In this document: in pieces, positions 7,577 through 19,500 of the stretch | Layout: the number at the start of each line of letters is the position of its first letter | Position numbering within the stretch: the first letter of the stretch is position 1 | Translations under genes and position numbers: made by a program | Origin: QAMX01 sp964515055 | Lineage (GTDB): Bacteria > Bacillota > Clostridia > Oscillospirales > QAMX01 | Reading direction: 5' to 3' | Assembly: GCA_964515055.1 (NCBI GenBank) | Contig: CAZEUG010000004.1 | Span: forward strand, 1 to 64,000 | DNA: 64,000 nt | Notes under the pieces: model-generated | What the model was told of the DNA's origin: nothing | Database searches by the model: none | Seen by the model: the letters and a program-made list of their open reading frames with translations, nothing else

Positions 7577-8974
7577 TTATTCAGCAGCGGCGGGCACAAT
7601 TTTGTGAATCCAGATGCCGCGGTGAACCATCACGCCGCCGATAACGCATTTGATCAGATCGGTCAGCTGTGCCAACAGATACAGCGGGACGATGGGCAGA
7701 TCCGTGCAGTACACGAGAAAACAGACAAACGGCACAACGATCAGCCAGACAAACGCGGAGTCAAACAGGAAGGTGATCAGCGTTTTGCCGCCGGAACGCA
7801 GGGTGAAGTAGCAGCAGTGTGTAAAGGCCTGTATCGGCATACAGACGGCGGAAACGAGAAGAAAGCGCGTTGCCAGCGAGCGGACAATCGCATCGGTCTG
7901 GTACAGCTGCGGAATGAACGGCGCGGCACAGGCCAGCAGGGAACCGAACAGGAAACAGGACGCCACGGAAAAACAGATCAGCTTCCGCGCCGTATCCATT
8001 GCACGCTCGGTTTCGCCCGCACCGAGCTGCTGCCCGACCAGAATCGCCACGGCGCTGCCGAGCGCCTGGAAGACAATGTTGAAAAAGTTGTAGACCGTTG
8101 TCGAAATGTTCAGCGCCGCAACGACTGACAGGGCGCGCTGCGAGTAGCACTGAATCAAAAATGACATCCCGACAGACCAGAGCAGCTCGTTGACCAGCAG
8201 CGGCATTCCGCGCACCACGATCTGCCGACAGAGCGCCGCCGGAATGCGCAGATGACGGTAGATGCTGCGCAGAAACGGATACTGCTCCGGCCGACGATGT
8301 GCGCCGATCGCCAGAACGGCCAGCTCCGCAAAGCGGGCACAGATGGTCGCAATCGCGGCACCGGTCACGCCGAGCGGCTGCAGCCCAAACGCCCCAAAGA
8401 TCAGGACGTAGTTCAGGACAAAGTTGGTCAGCACAGAGACGAGAGACGCCTTCATCGGCAAAATGGTGGAGCCCGTCTCGCGTAGGGTGCTGGCGTAAAT
8501 CTGCGTCCATGCAAACGGAATCAGCCCGATGAGCATGATGCGCAGATAGGAGAGCCCGTATTTGGCGGTTTGCACCGGGTCACCGGCATCGCTTGCGCCG
8601 CGTAGATACAGCCCGATCAGCTCTTCGCCAAACAGCAGGAAGACGGCAAAGGCCACGGCACAGATACCGGCTGCAATCCACAGCTTGAAGCGGAACGTGT
8701 CCCGCACGCCCTGTCGATTGCCGGAACCGTGAAACTGCGCGGTGAACAGCCCTGCACCGGCCAAACCGCCGAAAATGCAGAGGTTGAAAATAAACAGCAG
8801 CTGGTTGGCAATGGCCACGCCGGACATCTGATCGGTTCCGACCTGCCCCACCATGATGTTGTCCAGCAGACTGACGAAATTTGTCAGGCCGTTCTGAATC
8901 ATAATGGGCGCAGCCACGGCCAGCACCGTCCGATAAAACTGCCGGGTGCCGATCAACTGTCTGATTTTCTGCAT
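7577..8974 (-). CDS. MATE-family multidrug/cation antiporter
   Basis: A 465-residue inner-membrane protein with about 12 hydrophobic helices and the internal two-fold repeat of MATE exporters. The N-terminal MIQNGLTNFVSLLDNIMVGQVG matches the family signature, as does the second-half QLLFIFN region. ATG at 8974 is chosen because GGGAGG lies 5 nt upstream; an in-frame start 27 nt earlier has no such site. MATE proteins export cationic drugs or metabolites using Na+ or H+ gradients; the substrate here is unknown. It has its own promoter, divergent from recQ, and ends at the shared terminator. No regulator is adjacent. Confidence 0.9.
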   Translation of the reverse strand: MQKIRQLIGTRQFYRTVLAVAAPIMIQNGLTNFVSLLDNIMVGQVGTDQMSGVAIANQLLFIFNLCIFGGLAGAGLFTAQFHGSGNRQGVRDTFRFKLWIAAGICAVAFAVFLLFGEELIGLYLRGASDAGDPVQTAKYGLSYLRIMLIGLIPFAWTQIYASTLRETGSTILPMKASLVSVLTNFVLNYVLIFGAFGLQPLGVTGAAIATICARFAELAVLAIGAHRRPEQYPFLRSIYRHLRIPAALCRQIVVRGMPLLVNELLWSVGMSFLIQCYSQRALSVVAALNISTTVYNFFNIVFQALGSAVAILVGQQLGAGETERAMDTARKLICFSVASCFLFGSLLACAAPFIPQLYQTDAIVRSLATRFLLVSAVCMPIQAFTHCCYFTLRSGGKTLITFLFDSAFVWLIVVPFVCFLVYCTDLPIVPLYLLAQLTDLIKCVIGGVMVHRGIWIHKIVPAAAE

Positions 8975-9015
8975 AAGTACCTCCCGAATGTGTGAAATCA
9001 AAAACCCATTCTACC

Positions 9016-9044
9016 ATTATACCAGAAACGGATGACCCGCGCAA
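9016..9044 (-). promoter_or_regulatory. Promoter of the MATE gene
   Basis: On the minus strand TTGCGC (9044-9039), a 17-nt spacer and a perfect TATAAT (9021-9016), about 40 nt before the start codon. Confidence 0.7.
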
Positions 9045-9050
9045 CTCCGC

Positions 9051-9079
9051 TTGACAATCCTGCGAAAATCTGATACCAT
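9051..9079 (+). promoter_or_regulatory. Promoter of recQ
   Basis: A perfect TTGACA (9051-9056), a 17-nt spacer and TACCAT (9074-9079). It is back-to-back with the MATE promoter. Confidence 0.75.
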
Positions 9080-9126
9080 AGCATCCGAAAAATGCAGGCA
9101 TTCATCGTGAAAGGAGCGCAGACGGC

Positions 9127-10935
9127 ATGGAACCATTGGAAGCCTTACAACATTATTTTGGCTATGACTCGTTTCGCCACGGACAGGAACCCGTCATTCA
9201 GGCCATCTGCGCCGGACGGGATGTTCTGGGCGTTATGCCGACCGGTGCCGGAAAATCCCTGTGCTATCAGATTCCGGCCGTCGTGCTCGGCGGTATCACG
9301 CTGGTTGTCTCGCCGCTGATTTCCCTGATGAAGGATCAGGTCGGCGCACTGAATCAGGTCGGTATCCGTGCCTGCTATCTGAACAGCTCGCTCACACCGC
9401 GCCAGTATCGCCTCGCGCTGCAATATGCGTCGGAAGGGCGGTACCGCATCGCCTACGTCGCACCGGAACGGCTGCTGACCCCGGAATTCCTGGCCTTCGC
9501 CCAGTCCGCGCCGATTCGCCTGCTCTGCGTCGATGAAGCCCACTGCGTCTCCCAATGGGGACACGATTTCCGCCCGGCCTATCTGGATATTCAGCGCTTC
9601 GTCCGCCTGCTGCCGGTGCGTCCGCCGGTGGCCGCATTCACCGCCACCGCCACAGAGCGTGTGCGCGGCGATATCATCCGCCTGCTTGACCTCCGACAGC
9701 CCATGGTCGAAATGACCGGCTTTGACCGCACCAACCTGCGCTTCACTGTCCTGACGCCCACCGACAAATACCGGGCGCTCCGGCTGCAGCTGGAACGCCA
9801 TCCGGAGGAAAGCGGCATCATTTACTGCGCAACGCGGAAAGCGGTGGAGGAGGTGACCGCACGCCTGCAGGCAGATAGCCTCCCGGCCACCCGCTATCAT
9901 GCCGGACTGGACGATGCGGAACGGACGGCCAACCAGGATGATTTCCTCTATGACCGGAAACGAATCATGGTGGCGACCAACGCGTTCGGTATGGGCATCG
10001 ATAAATCCAACGTCCGCTTTGTCATTCATTATCAAATGCCAAAAAATCTGGAAAGCTATTATCAGGAGGCCGGCCGCGCCGGACGGGACGGCCTGCCGGG
10101 GGACTGTGTCCTGCTGTTTTCAGAACGGGATGTCTCCCTTGACCGCTATTTGATTGAGCACACGCAGGAGGACGGGGAGCCGCGTGCGCCGGAGCTGGTC
10201 GCAGCAGAGCTGAACCTCCTCATGAAAATGGCCGACTATTGCCGAACAACCGACTGCCTGCGTGCCTTCATCCTCCGATATTTCGGCGAGACAGCACCGG
10301 ATGTCTGCCACCACTGCTCCAACTGCCAGGGCGATTTCGTCGATCGCGATATCACTTCGAACGCCCAAACTGTTCTCGCCTGCATCTCTGCCAGTCGTGA
10401 ACGCTACGGCGCGGGCATGATCGTCGAGGTGCTGTCCGGCAGCCGCTCGGAACGGGTGGCCGCCTCACGCGCATTCCGCCCGGACGACTTTGGTGCGCTG
10501 TCTCACTGGTCACATGATCAGCTGCACGCACTGATCGACCACCTCTGCGTGCGTGGCTGCCTGCAACGCGAAACGGACGGTTTGCCGGTGCTGCGCCTGA
10601 CCGGCTATGGCAGGGAGGTGCTGAGCGGACGGGCACGAGTGACTATGCGGATGGAGCGTACACCGACCGCAGCGGCTGCCACGGCTGCACCGGCGGGCAG
10701 CAACCTGTTCGATGTACTCCGTGCGCTCCGCCAGGAGACGGCCAAGCGGGAGTTCGTCCCGCCGTATGTGGTCTTTTCCGATCAGACACTGATGCAGATG
10801 TGCGAAAAACGCCCGCATGACGAGGAAACCATGCGCCAGATCAGCGGCGTCGGCGATGTCAAGCTCAAAAAATACGGCCGACTGTTTCTGGACGCCATTC
10901 GCACCTATACCGAAAAGGAATCGGCCAACCGCTGA
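9127..10935 (+). CDS. recQ: ATP-dependent DNA helicase RecQ
   Basis: A 602-residue superfamily 2 helicase that unwinds DNA 3' to 5' in recombination repair. Walker A TGAGKS is at residues 39-44, the DEAH box at 136-139, and the helicase C domain includes ATNAFGMGIDK and QEAGRAGRDG. A zinc-binding region with CRTTDC and CHHCSNC follows. A winged-helix part and a C-terminal HRDC domain from about residue 520 (ISGVGDVKLKKYG) complete the usual RecQ order. The ATG follows AAAGGAG by 10 nt. It has its own promoter. The gene is intact and normal in length, immediately upstream of the ribosomal str block but separated from it by about 220 bp. Confidence 0.97.
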   Translation: MEPLEALQHYFGYDSFRHGQEPVIQAICAGRDVLGVMPTGAGKSLCYQIPAVVLGGITLVVSPLISLMKDQVGALNQVGIRACYLNSSLTPRQYRLALQYASEGRYRIAYVAPERLLTPEFLAFAQSAPIRLLCVDEAHCVSQWGHDFRPAYLDIQRFVRLLPVRPPVAAFTATATERVRGDIIRLLDLRQPMVEMTGFDRTNLRFTVLTPTDKYRALRLQLERHPEESGIIYCATRKAVEEVTARLQADSLPATRYHAGLDDAERTANQDDFLYDRKRIMVATNAFGMGIDKSNVRFVIHYQMPKNLESYYQEAGRAGRDGLPGDCVLLFSERDVSLDRYLIEHTQEDGEPRAPELVAAELNLLMKMADYCRTTDCLRAFILRYFGETAPDVCHHCSNCQGDFVDRDITSNAQTVLACISASRERYGAGMIVEVLSGSRSERVAASRAFRPDDFGALSHWSHDQLHALIDHLCVRGCLQRETDGLPVLRLTGYGREVLSGRARVTMRMERTPTAAAATAAPAGSNLFDVLRALRQETAKREFVPPYVVFSDQTLMQMCEKRPHDEETMRQISGVGDVKLKKYGRLFLDAIRTYTEKESANR

Positions 10936-11087
10936 CAAATGGTCGGCCTGCGCTGCAATCTGAGCACGGGAACGGTCGCCCTGCGGAGAAAAACAAGCAA
11001 AACAGACGGAATGAAAGCCGGAATCGTCCTATCTGATACAACAAACTGACGATATCCGGAAAAATCACGATTTTTTTCGAAGAAACC

Positions 11088-11116
11088 TTGACTTTATCCA
11101 CCGGTTGTGATATAAT
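11088..11116 (+). promoter_or_regulatory. Promoter of the str (rpsL) operon
   Basis: TTGACT (11088-11093), a 17-nt spacer ending in TGTGA and a perfect TATAAT (11111-11116). The spacer end gives an extended -10 (TGA-TATAAT), as expected for a highly expressed ribosomal operon. Confidence 0.85.
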
Positions 11117-11154
11117 AACAAGCACTGATGTCAAGATGGGGGAGGAGGTGCAAT

Positions 11155-11577
11155 ATGCCTACATTCAATCAGCTCGTCAGAAAAGGACGCGAAGCAGCGG
11201 TCTATAAGTCCACGGCTCCGGCTCTTCAGGTTGGTTTCAACTCGCTGAAACAGCATCAGACTGATAAGTCTTCTCCGCAAAAGCGCGGTGTCTGCACGGT
11301 CGTTACAACCAGAACCCCGAAGAAGCCGAACTCCGCTATCCGTAAGATCGCCCGTGTCCGCCTGACCAACGGCCTCGAAGTCACGTCTTACATTCCCGGT
11401 ATCGGTCATAACCTGCAGGAACACTCTGTCGTTATGATCCGCGGCGGGCGTGTCAAGGACCTTCCTGGTGTCCGTTACCACATCATCCGCGGCGTCCTGG
11501 ATACACAGGGCATGGCAAACCGCAAACAGGGTCGTTCCAAATACGGCGCGAAGCGTCCGAAGGCGGCCAAAAAGTAA
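11155..11577 (+). CDS. rpsL: Ribosomal protein S12
   Basis: A 140-residue 30S protein at the decoding centre. It begins [12 protein letters not shown] and contains TPKKPNSA and [10 protein letters not shown], the two segments where streptomycin-resistance changes occur. Both lysines are wild type, so no rpsL-based resistance is predicted. The N-terminal part carries the roughly 14-residue extension usual in Firmicutes relative to E. coli. ATG at 11155 lies 4 nt after GGAGGAGGTG; an upstream in-frame GTG is inside the ribosome-binding site region and is discarded. First gene of the rpsL-rpsG-fusA-tuf block, with a perfect promoter upstream. rpoBC are not in the window. Confidence 0.98.
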   Translation: MPTFNQLVRKGREAAVYKSTAPALQVGFNSLKQHQTDKSSPQKRGVCTVVTTRTPKKPNSAIRKIARVRLTNGLEVTSYIPGIGHNLQEHSVVMIRGGRVKDLPGVRYHIIRGVLDTQGMANRKQGRSKYGAKRPKAAKK

Positions 11578-11755
11578 TCCGCAGTCAGGATACAAGCGAT
11601 TTGTTCCCGACAAGCGTGCGGTTGCATAGACCGCATCTCGCTTTGCAGGGGTGAATATAGATGCGCCTAAGGCGCTGTATATTTCCTCGTATGCAAGGCG
11701 CGCACGGGGGCTGAAAAAGCCTTCGAGTACCTGTGAAATCATTTTATTTTTAATG
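11578..11755 (+). other. Structured rpsL-rpsG spacer (possible S7 or processing leader)
   Basis: A 193-nt spacer that is long for this gene pair. It holds two good hairpins. The first is 11612-11643: AAGCG-TGCGGT pairs with ACCGCA-tct-CGCTT around a 7-nt loop. The second is 11655-11682: ATATA and GCGCC pair with GGCGC and TATAT around TAA. Neither is followed by a U-run, so they are not terminators. In E. coli the rpsL-rpsG spacer is the binding site for repressor protein S7. A comparable role, or RNase processing, is inferred here. Confidence 0.45.
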
Positions 11756-11770
11756 AAGGAGGGAAGATTT

Positions 11771-12241
11771 GTGCCAAGAAGAGGAAATGTACCCAAGCGG
11801 GAAGTCCTTGCGGACCCGCTTTACAATTCTGTCGTCGTCACAAAGCTCATCAACGGCATTATGTATGACGGCAAAAAAGGCGTCGCACAGCAGATCGTGT
11901 ATGACGCATTTGCCGCAGTCGAAGAGAAGACTGGCAAACCGGCACTGGAAGTTTTCCAGGCAGCCCTGGAAAATATCATGCCGGTTCTGGAAGTCAAAGC
12001 ACGCCGCTTAGGCGGTGCTACGTATCAGGTGCCGATCGAAGTGCGTCCGGAACGCCGGAACACGCTCGGCATCCGTTGGCTCGTTACATTCTCGCGTACG
12101 CGCAGTGAGAGAACGATGGCGCAGCGTCTGGCCGCGGAAATCATCGATGCGTCCAACAATACGGGTAACGCTGTCAAGCGCCGTGAAGATACGCATAAGA
12201 TGGCCGAAGCCAACAAGGCATTTGCGCACTACCGCTGGTAG
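11771..12241 (+). CDS. rpsG: Ribosomal protein S7
   Basis: A 156-residue 30S assembly protein that nucleates the 16S 3' domain. It opens [15 protein letters not shown], as in all bacterial S7, and contains [11 protein letters not shown], the [11 protein letters not shown] loop and the C-terminal AHYRW. The start is GTG at 11771, 8 nt after AAGGAGGG; the longer open frame begins in the spacer with no ribosome-binding site. Normal length for the family. Co-transcribed with rpsL across a structured spacer and 35 bp upstream of fusA. Confidence 0.98.
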   Translation: MPRRGNVPKREVLADPLYNSVVVTKLINGIMYDGKKGVAQQIVYDAFAAVEEKTGKPALEVFQAALENIMPVLEVKARRLGGATYQVPIEVRPERRNTLGIRWLVTFSRTRSERTMAQRLAAEIIDASNNTGNAVKRREDTHKMAEANKAFAHYRW

Positions 12242-12276
12242 TCTGCGCGCCGTAAAAACAACGTAAGGAGCAAACT

Positions 12277-14364
12277 ATGCCAAGGCAATTCCCATTGGAG
12301 TTAACGAGAAATATAGGTATCATGGCACACATCGACGCCGGTAAGACGACGACGACTGAGCGTATCCTGTTCTACACGGGTATCAATCATCGTCTCGGCG
12401 AAACGCACGACGGTACGGCAACGATGGACTGGATGGAGCAGGAGCAGGAACGTGGTATTACCATTACCTCTGCTGCAACCACCTGCCAGTGGCATGGTCA
12501 CCGAATCAATATCATCGACACGCCGGGGCACGTTGACTTTACGGTTGAAGTCGAACGCTCGCTCCGCGTCCTGGACGGCGCGGTGACCGTTTTCTGCGCG
12601 AAAGGCGGCGTTGAGCCCCAATCGGAGACGGTCTGGCATCAGGCGGACAAATATGGCGTACCGCGTATGGCGTACGTCAATAAAATGGACATCACCGGTG
12701 CAGACTTCTACCGTGTTGTCGGCATGATGAAAGAACGGCTGAAGTGCAATGCCGTGCCGATTCAGCTGCCGATCGGCAGCGAAGATACCTTCCGCGGCAT
12801 CATCGACCTCATCAAAATGAAGGCCTACTACTATCAGGATGATAAGGGTCAGAAGATTGATGAAGAAGAGATCCCGGAGGATATGCGTGATCTGGTCGAC
12901 GAGTACCGTGTCAACCTGCTTGAATCGGTCTCTGAATTCAATGACGAGATCATGGAAAAATATCTGGATGGCCAGGAAGTTTCCGAACAGGAAATTCACG
13001 ATGCCATCCGCAAGGCAACCATCTCGGTCAAAATGATCCCGGTTGTCTGCGGCACATCCTACCGCAACAAGGGCGTACAGAAGCTGCTGGATGCCATCGT
13101 TGCATATATGCCGTCCCCGCTGGACATTCCGGCCATTAAAGGCGTTGATCCGGATACAGACGAAGAGGTTCTCAGCCATTCGGACGATGACGCTCCGTTC
13201 GCCGCTCTTGCATTTAAGATCGCAACGGACCCGTTTGTCGGAAAGCTCTGCTTCTTCCGCGTCTATTCCGGCCAGATCAACACCGGCTCGGCTGTCTATA
13301 ACTCGACCAAGAAAAACCGCGAACGTCTGGGTCGAATCCTCCAGATGCACGCCAATCACCGCGAAGACATCGAAACGGTCTATGCCGGTGATATCGCCGC
13401 AGCTGTCGGCCTGAAAAACACGACGACCGGCGATACGCTCTGCGATGAAAAGCATAAGGTCATTCTGGAATCCATGGAATTCCCGGAACCGGTTATCCGC
13501 GTGGCCATTGAGCCGAAGACGAAAGCCGGTCAGGAAAAAATGGGCATCGCGCTGGCCAAGCTGGCTGAAGAGGATCCGACCTTCCGCACCTATACAGACG
13601 GTGAAACGGGTCAGACCATCATCGCCGGTATGGGCGAGCTGCACCTTGAAATCATCGTAGACAGACTTCTGCGTGAATTCAAGGTGGAAGCCAACATCGG
13701 TAAACCGCAGGTTGCATACAAAGAAACCATCCGCAAGGAAGCGATTTCGGATATGCGCTATGCGCGTCAGTCCGGTGGTAAAGGTCAGTACGGTCACGTC
13801 AAGATCAAGATCGAGCCGAACGAGTCCGGTAAGGGCTATGAGTTCGTCGATAAGATCACGGGCGGCGCCATCCCGAAGGAATACATCCCGGCAGTCAACG
13901 AAGGCGTCAAGGGCGCTATGGATGCCGGTATCCTCGCCGGATACGGCATGGTTGACGTCATCGTCACCCTGTTCGACGGTTCCTTCCACGAAGTCGACTC
14001 GTCCGAAATGGCATTTAAGATCGCCGGTTCCATGGCGTTCAAGGATGCCGCTGCGAAGGCCAACCCGGTTCTCCTGGAGCCGATCATGAAGGTGTCTGTC
14101 ATTGTCGCCGAAGAATACATGGGAACCGTCATTGGTGACCTGCAGTCCCGGCGTGCCCAGATTCAGGGCTTCATTGACCGCGCCGGCAGCAAACAGATCG
14201 ACGCATTTGTCCCGCTGTCTGAGATGTTTGGATACGCAACATCCCTGCGTTCCAGCACCCAGGGTCGCGGTAACTACTCGATGGAACCGAGCCATTATGT
14301 CGAGGTTCCGAAGCAGATTCAGGAGAAATTGGTCGCCGGTCGTCAGGCTGAAGGCCGCGCATAA
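12277..14364 (+). CDS. fusA: Elongation factor G
   Basis: A 695-residue translational GTPase that drives translocation. The G1 motif is [13 protein letters not shown] (about 17-29), G2/G3 include [11 protein letters not shown] and DTPGHVDF, and G4 is NKMD. Domains II to V follow at normal length, with ILEPIMKV in domain V. The ATG follows AAGGAGC. This is the standard housekeeping EF-G type (start of domain I complete, no tetracycline-protection features). It is followed by a 120-bp spacer with a hairpin and a separate promoter for tuf. A 4.2-kb open frame on the opposite strand is a codon-usage shadow. Confidence 0.98.
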   Translation: MPRQFPLELTRNIGIMAHIDAGKTTTTERILFYTGINHRLGETHDGTATMDWMEQEQERGITITSAATTCQWHGHRINIIDTPGHVDFTVEVERSLRVLDGAVTVFCAKGGVEPQSETVWHQADKYGVPRMAYVNKMDITGADFYRVVGMMKERLKCNAVPIQLPIGSEDTFRGIIDLIKMKAYYYQDDKGQKIDEEEIPEDMRDLVDEYRVNLLESVSEFNDEIMEKYLDGQEVSEQEIHDAIRKATISVKMIPVVCGTSYRNKGVQKLLDAIVAYMPSPLDIPAIKGVDPDTDEEVLSHSDDDAPFAALAFKIATDPFVGKLCFFRVYSGQINTGSAVYNSTKKNRERLGRILQMHANHREDIETVYAGDIAAAVGLKNTTTGDTLCDEKHKVILESMEFPEPVIRVAIEPKTKAGQEKMGIALAKLAEEDPTFRTYTDGETGQTIIAGMGELHLEIIVDRLLREFKVEANIGKPQVAYKETIRKEAISDMRYARQSGGKGQYGHVKIKIEPNESGKGYEFVDKITGGAIPKEYIPAVNEGVKGAMDAGILAGYGMVDVIVTLFDGSFHEVDSSEMAFKIAGSMAFKDAAAKANPVLLEPIMKVSVIVAEEYMGTVIGDLQSRRAQIQGFIDRAGSKQIDAFVPLSEMFGYATSLRSSTQGRGNYSMEPSHYVEVPKQIQEKLVAGRQAEGRA

Positions 14365-14379
14365 CCTTTTTCTGGTGAA

Positions 14380-14401
14380 TTCTCTGAGTTTTTTCAGAGA
14401 A
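14380..14401 (+). other. Small hairpin after fusA
   Basis: TTCTCTGA pairs with TCAGAGAA around GTTTTT, and is followed by AAAATC rather than a U-run. It may be a weak terminator or RNA-processing signal separating fusA from tuf. Confidence 0.4.
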
Positions 14402-14416
14402 AAATCGCCAAAGTAC

Positions 14417-14445
14417 TTGCAAAATCCTACGCAATGGTGTAGAAT
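14417..14445 (+). promoter_or_regulatory. Internal promoter of tuf
   Basis: TTGCAA (14417-14422), a 17-nt spacer and TAGAAT (14440-14445), 39 nt before the tuf ATG. It would give extra EF-Tu transcripts independent of the str operon. Confidence 0.7.
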
Positions 14446-14484
14446 ACTATTATCTTCAAAGTCAAACAAGAGGAGGCACATACA

Positions 14485-15693
<1,209 letters not shown>

Positions 15694-15706
15694 TTTTGTT
15701 CTTTCA

Positions 15707-15744
15707 ACAGAGGAGACGGAATTTCCGTCTCCTCTGTTTTTTTT
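15707..15744 (+). terminator. Terminator after tuf
   Basis: ACAGAGGAGACGGA pairs with TCCGTCTCCTCTGT around a 2-nt centre (effective small loop), followed by eight Ts. Confidence 0.9.
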
Positions 15745-15765
15745 AACCAGAAGAGGTGAATGCTC

Positions 15766-16398
15766 ATGATTCTTCCACTGGGCGCACAGCAGCCGACGGC
15801 TTATCTCGTCGGTGCGGGCGCGTGTGAATCGCTCGATTTCCAGCCAGCACCGGGCGATATGGTCATTGCTGTTGACGGCGGACTCGACTACCTCCGACAG
15901 GCACAGATCGAACCGGATCTGGCGCTCGGCGATTTTGATTCCCTCCGGGGCGAAAAGCCCAACGGCCAGGTTCTGACCTACCTGCCGGAAAAAGACGAAT
16001 CCGATATGCTGCTGGCATTGCGCCAGGCGATTCGCCGCAACTACAAACGCGTTCTGATTTATGGCGGGCTCGGTGGCCGCCTCGATCACACCCTCGCCAA
16101 TATCCAGACGATTGCCTGGGCATCGCGCTGCGGCGTTTCCGCAAGCCTCGTCCACGGCTCGCAAACCATCCTCGCCGTCTCGGATGGGGAGCTGCACCTG
16201 CCCAGGGCAGACCGCGGCTACCTTTCCGTGTTCTGCCTGGGCTCTGTCGCAGAGGGCGTTGACCTGATCGGCCTGAAATATCCGCTGGACCATGCAGAGC
16301 TGCGCGACGATTATCCCCTCGGCCTCAGCAACGAATTCATCGGTGAGGAGAGCATCATCCGCGTCCGCAGCGGGACGCTGATCGTTGTCATCAATTGA
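15766..16398 (+). CDS. thiN: Thiamine pyrophosphokinase
   Basis: A 210-residue cytoplasmic enzyme converting thiamine and ATP to thiamine diphosphate and AMP. Family motifs are present: AVDGGLDYL, LALGDFDS (metal-binding acids), EKDESDMLLAL (the usual KDxTD, with Ser for Thr), YGGLGGRLDHTLANI with the conserved RxDHxLANI, and a C-terminal beta sandwich ending GLSNEF with RVRSGTLIVVI. The start is ATG at 15766, 7 nt after AGAGGTG; ATG at 15760 is also in frame but too close to the ribosome-binding site. No TPP riboswitch is seen upstream, so expression probably depends on read-through from tuf or a weak local promoter. Length fits the family. Confidence 0.93.
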   Translation: MILPLGAQQPTAYLVGAGACESLDFQPAPGDMVIAVDGGLDYLRQAQIEPDLALGDFDSLRGEKPNGQVLTYLPEKDESDMLLALRQAIRRNYKRVLIYGGLGGRLDHTLANIQTIAWASRCGVSASLVHGSQTILAVSDGELHLPRADRGYLSVFCLGSVAEGVDLIGLKYPLDHAELRDDYPLGLSNEFIGEESIIRVRSGTLIVVIN

Positions 16399-16429
16399 CA
16401 GAAAATCGCCCATCCAACGCAAATCGCTC

Positions 16430-16458
16430 TTGCGAACGGGAGCAAAATGTAGTATCAT
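16430..16458 (+). promoter_or_regulatory. Promoter of the GH38 gene
   Basis: TTGCGA (16430-16435), a 17-nt spacer and TATCAT (16453-16458). It lies 64 nt before the ATG of the mannosidase. Confidence 0.65.
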
Positions 16459-16522
16459 ATATCTGTCTGCGCCACACATAACGGCCGCAGCGATCAACGT
16501 ATCATATTAAAGGAGCCTGCGC

Positions 16523-19500
16523 ATGAAGAAATACGAAGCCTACATCGACGGCGAAATCGCCAGCGTCGATTTCGCAGATCTGGAGGTGGCCGCCGAACAG
16601 GGACAGCCAACGCAATTTGAAAACCGCAACTGGATGGTGACCGGACCGTTCGTCGTCAAAACGGAAGGCGCATTTGAAACGGAATATCTGTACGAGCGGG
16701 AAAAAATCCTGCAAATCGACTACCTTGCGCAGGACGGCGGCGAATCCGGTATCGTTCCGTATCTCGGACTGCGCGGCCACAATGCTTACCTTGGCTGCAA
16801 AGACCCAATCTGGACACGCGGCGTCCGCAAATGGGATATGCTCCGCTTTGACCCGGACGATGGGGATTCGGCCTGTGATGAAGCGCTGTACATGACCGAA
16901 CAGCGCAACTGCATCTTCTATGCGGCGGTCTATGTCCGCTGCAATGCGCGCAAACGCGCCGTCATCTGCTATGAAAACTCCGGCTGCCGTCTCTTCCTGA
17001 ACGGACGGCTGATGGCCGATACCCCCTATGGCCGCGTCAAGGGCGTCCCGACCATGGGTCATATGGTGCCGGTTGTTTTTGAAGAAGGGCTGAACCTTGT
17101 CCTTTTCAAGCTCCGCCCGGGCTATATCTGCGATACCGTTGACCTCTCCATGAGCAACTGCTCCATCTACCCGATGGCGGCGGAGAGCGGCCCGCTGGGA
17201 CTTTCTTACCCGGCACGAACTGCCTCCTTTACGGAGCGCGATGGCCAGTTCAAACAGCTCTTCCCCTGCTTTGCGGCAGCGTTTGCGGATTCGGACGGTG
17301 GCCAGGTTCAGGTGGACGGCCGGCAGACGGTTGACCTGAAGCCGATGACCGCCGGCTCCGTCACGCTTGTGCGCGCCGAGGTCGATGCCAACGCCTCCGA
17401 AGTAACGGTGCCCGTCTCCATCACGGCGAACGGCTGTCAGCCAGGCGAAGGCAGCTTCCATCTGACAACCGATGCTCCGCCCGCCTTCCGCGGACAGGAA
17501 ATCGCCACCACAATGTTCCATTTCGATACCACCTATCACCAGGAACAGCGTGTCTATGCCATGGGCGCTATCTATATTTTGAAAGAAATCCTTCAGGAAA
17601 TGAAACGCGACCCGAATTTCCGCGTGATCATCTCCGAGGTTGATTACCTCCACCCGTATTACAGCATCTACCCGGAGGATCGTGCGCTGCTGAAGCAGGT
17701 GTTTGAAAACGGTCAGGCCGAGGCAGACTGCTTCTATAACCAGCCCAATGAACTGACGTCTGCACCGGAGGGACTCGTTCGCAACCTGGCCTATGGCCAG
17801 CTCTATCACCGCGATGTGCTCGGCCGCCTGTGCGACGTGTACACCCCCGGCGACGTGTTCGGCCATTTCAATCAAATGTCGCAGCTGTCGGCCAAGGGCG
17901 GATGCGGCGGCGTCTCCTGGGGCAAGCATATCTTCGGCTTCCTGCCTGCATTCCGGCACGTCTCGCCGGACGGCTCGTCGCTGATTCATGTCCGCGGCGA
18001 AGTCGGCCGAACCTGCGCGGCAGAGTGGGGGCTGAACACCTGCATGGGCGGCGGCGGCTGCATGATGACCGTGCCCGGCTATCCGGTTGACGGTGATCTG
18101 TCCTGGATGGAAGAAACCGTCCCGCAGGGGCGCTATGACGTCCGCGGCGAGCTGCGGAAGGGCTTTGATGAGGATGAGGCGCGCTTCTTGGCAGAGGGCA
18201 AGCCGTCCCCGTTTGGCATGACCAGCCGCGATATGTCACTCTATCACGCCGCTGTCTCTCTGACCCGCATGGACTTCAAGCAGGCGAACCGCATGGCGGA
18301 AAATCTGCTGATCACGGCGGAAAAGCTCTCCGTCCTTGCTGCCATGAACGGCGCGGAGTACCCGGAGCGCGCACTCGATAAGGCGTGGCGTCAGGTGCTC
18401 TGCGGCCAGCACCATGACTCCATCACGGGCACAAATAACGAAGTCTCCTTCGTCGATCTGATGGTCGAATACCGCGAAGCCGTCGAGCTGGCCGCCGATA
18501 TCTGCGACCGTGCATCGGCGTATATCGCCTCCCATATCTGCACGGAGAACGGCAAACGTGTCGTTGTTCTGTTCAACCCCCACGCCTGGGAACGCACCGA
18601 GCACGTTCAGCTCTCCATCCACACCCCGATTCCGTTTGCACGGCTCCATGTTGTCACGACCAACGGCCAGACGGTTCCGGCACAGCTGCTGCAGGAGAGG
18701 AAAGATGGAGATTCCTACACCACCGAGCTGCTCCTCCGCGCAACGGTTCCAGCCTGCGGCTATACCGTCTGCTACCTGGAGGAAAAACCGGTGCTGTCCC
18801 TGCCGGGCGAGCTGGTGATTCCGGTGGATGCACCGAAAACGGATGACGACACCGTCATTGAAAACGAATTTTACCGCATTCAGGTCGATCCGATGCAGGG
18901 CGGCGGCATTGTTTCGCTCTACGATAAAGAGGCAAAGCGCGAGCTGATTGACGCAAACGGCGATGGCCCGGCCAACCGCCTCGTCGCACTCAAGGAAACG
19001 CATGACCGCATGGAGACGCAGCACGAGTTCTATACAACCGGCCATAAGCTCCTCTCCAACTGGGAACAGGCGGAGGTTACGCGTACGCGCTGCGCCGAGT
19101 TTGAGCAGCTGACGATTCGCTATATGCTGGGCAATGTCGTCCACGTCACGCAGGAAATCTACCTGGCACGCGGCAGCCGCCGGATTGATCTGAAAACCCG
19201 CCTCGATGATTACCGCGACGAAGACGATCTGATGACCGTGACCTTCCCGGTCAGCCTGAAGGGTGCCAAGCCGATTTTTGATGACCGGTTCGCGCCGCAG
19301 GTGCGTACCTCGTCCAAAAATGCCCTCTCCTTCCGCACCCACCAGTTTGCGATGGCCTCCCACTGCGCCGTCTACGCCGCGAACCAGTGGATGGACTACG
19401 GCCCGACCGTCACTGTGTGCCTGCGCGATGGCTTCCGGAACGGCGCATTCCAGCTCGGCATGACGCAGATCATTCGTCCGGAGCAGCCGCAGATGCGGGC

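Noticed and set aside
11155..11577. Streptomycin resistance by rpsL change
   Set aside because: Both key lysines (in PKKPNSA and [10 protein letters not shown]) are wild type.
15694..15765. TPP riboswitch before thiN
   Set aside because: The 72-bp gap holds only the tuf terminator and a ribosome-binding site; there is no room or motif for a TPP aptamer.
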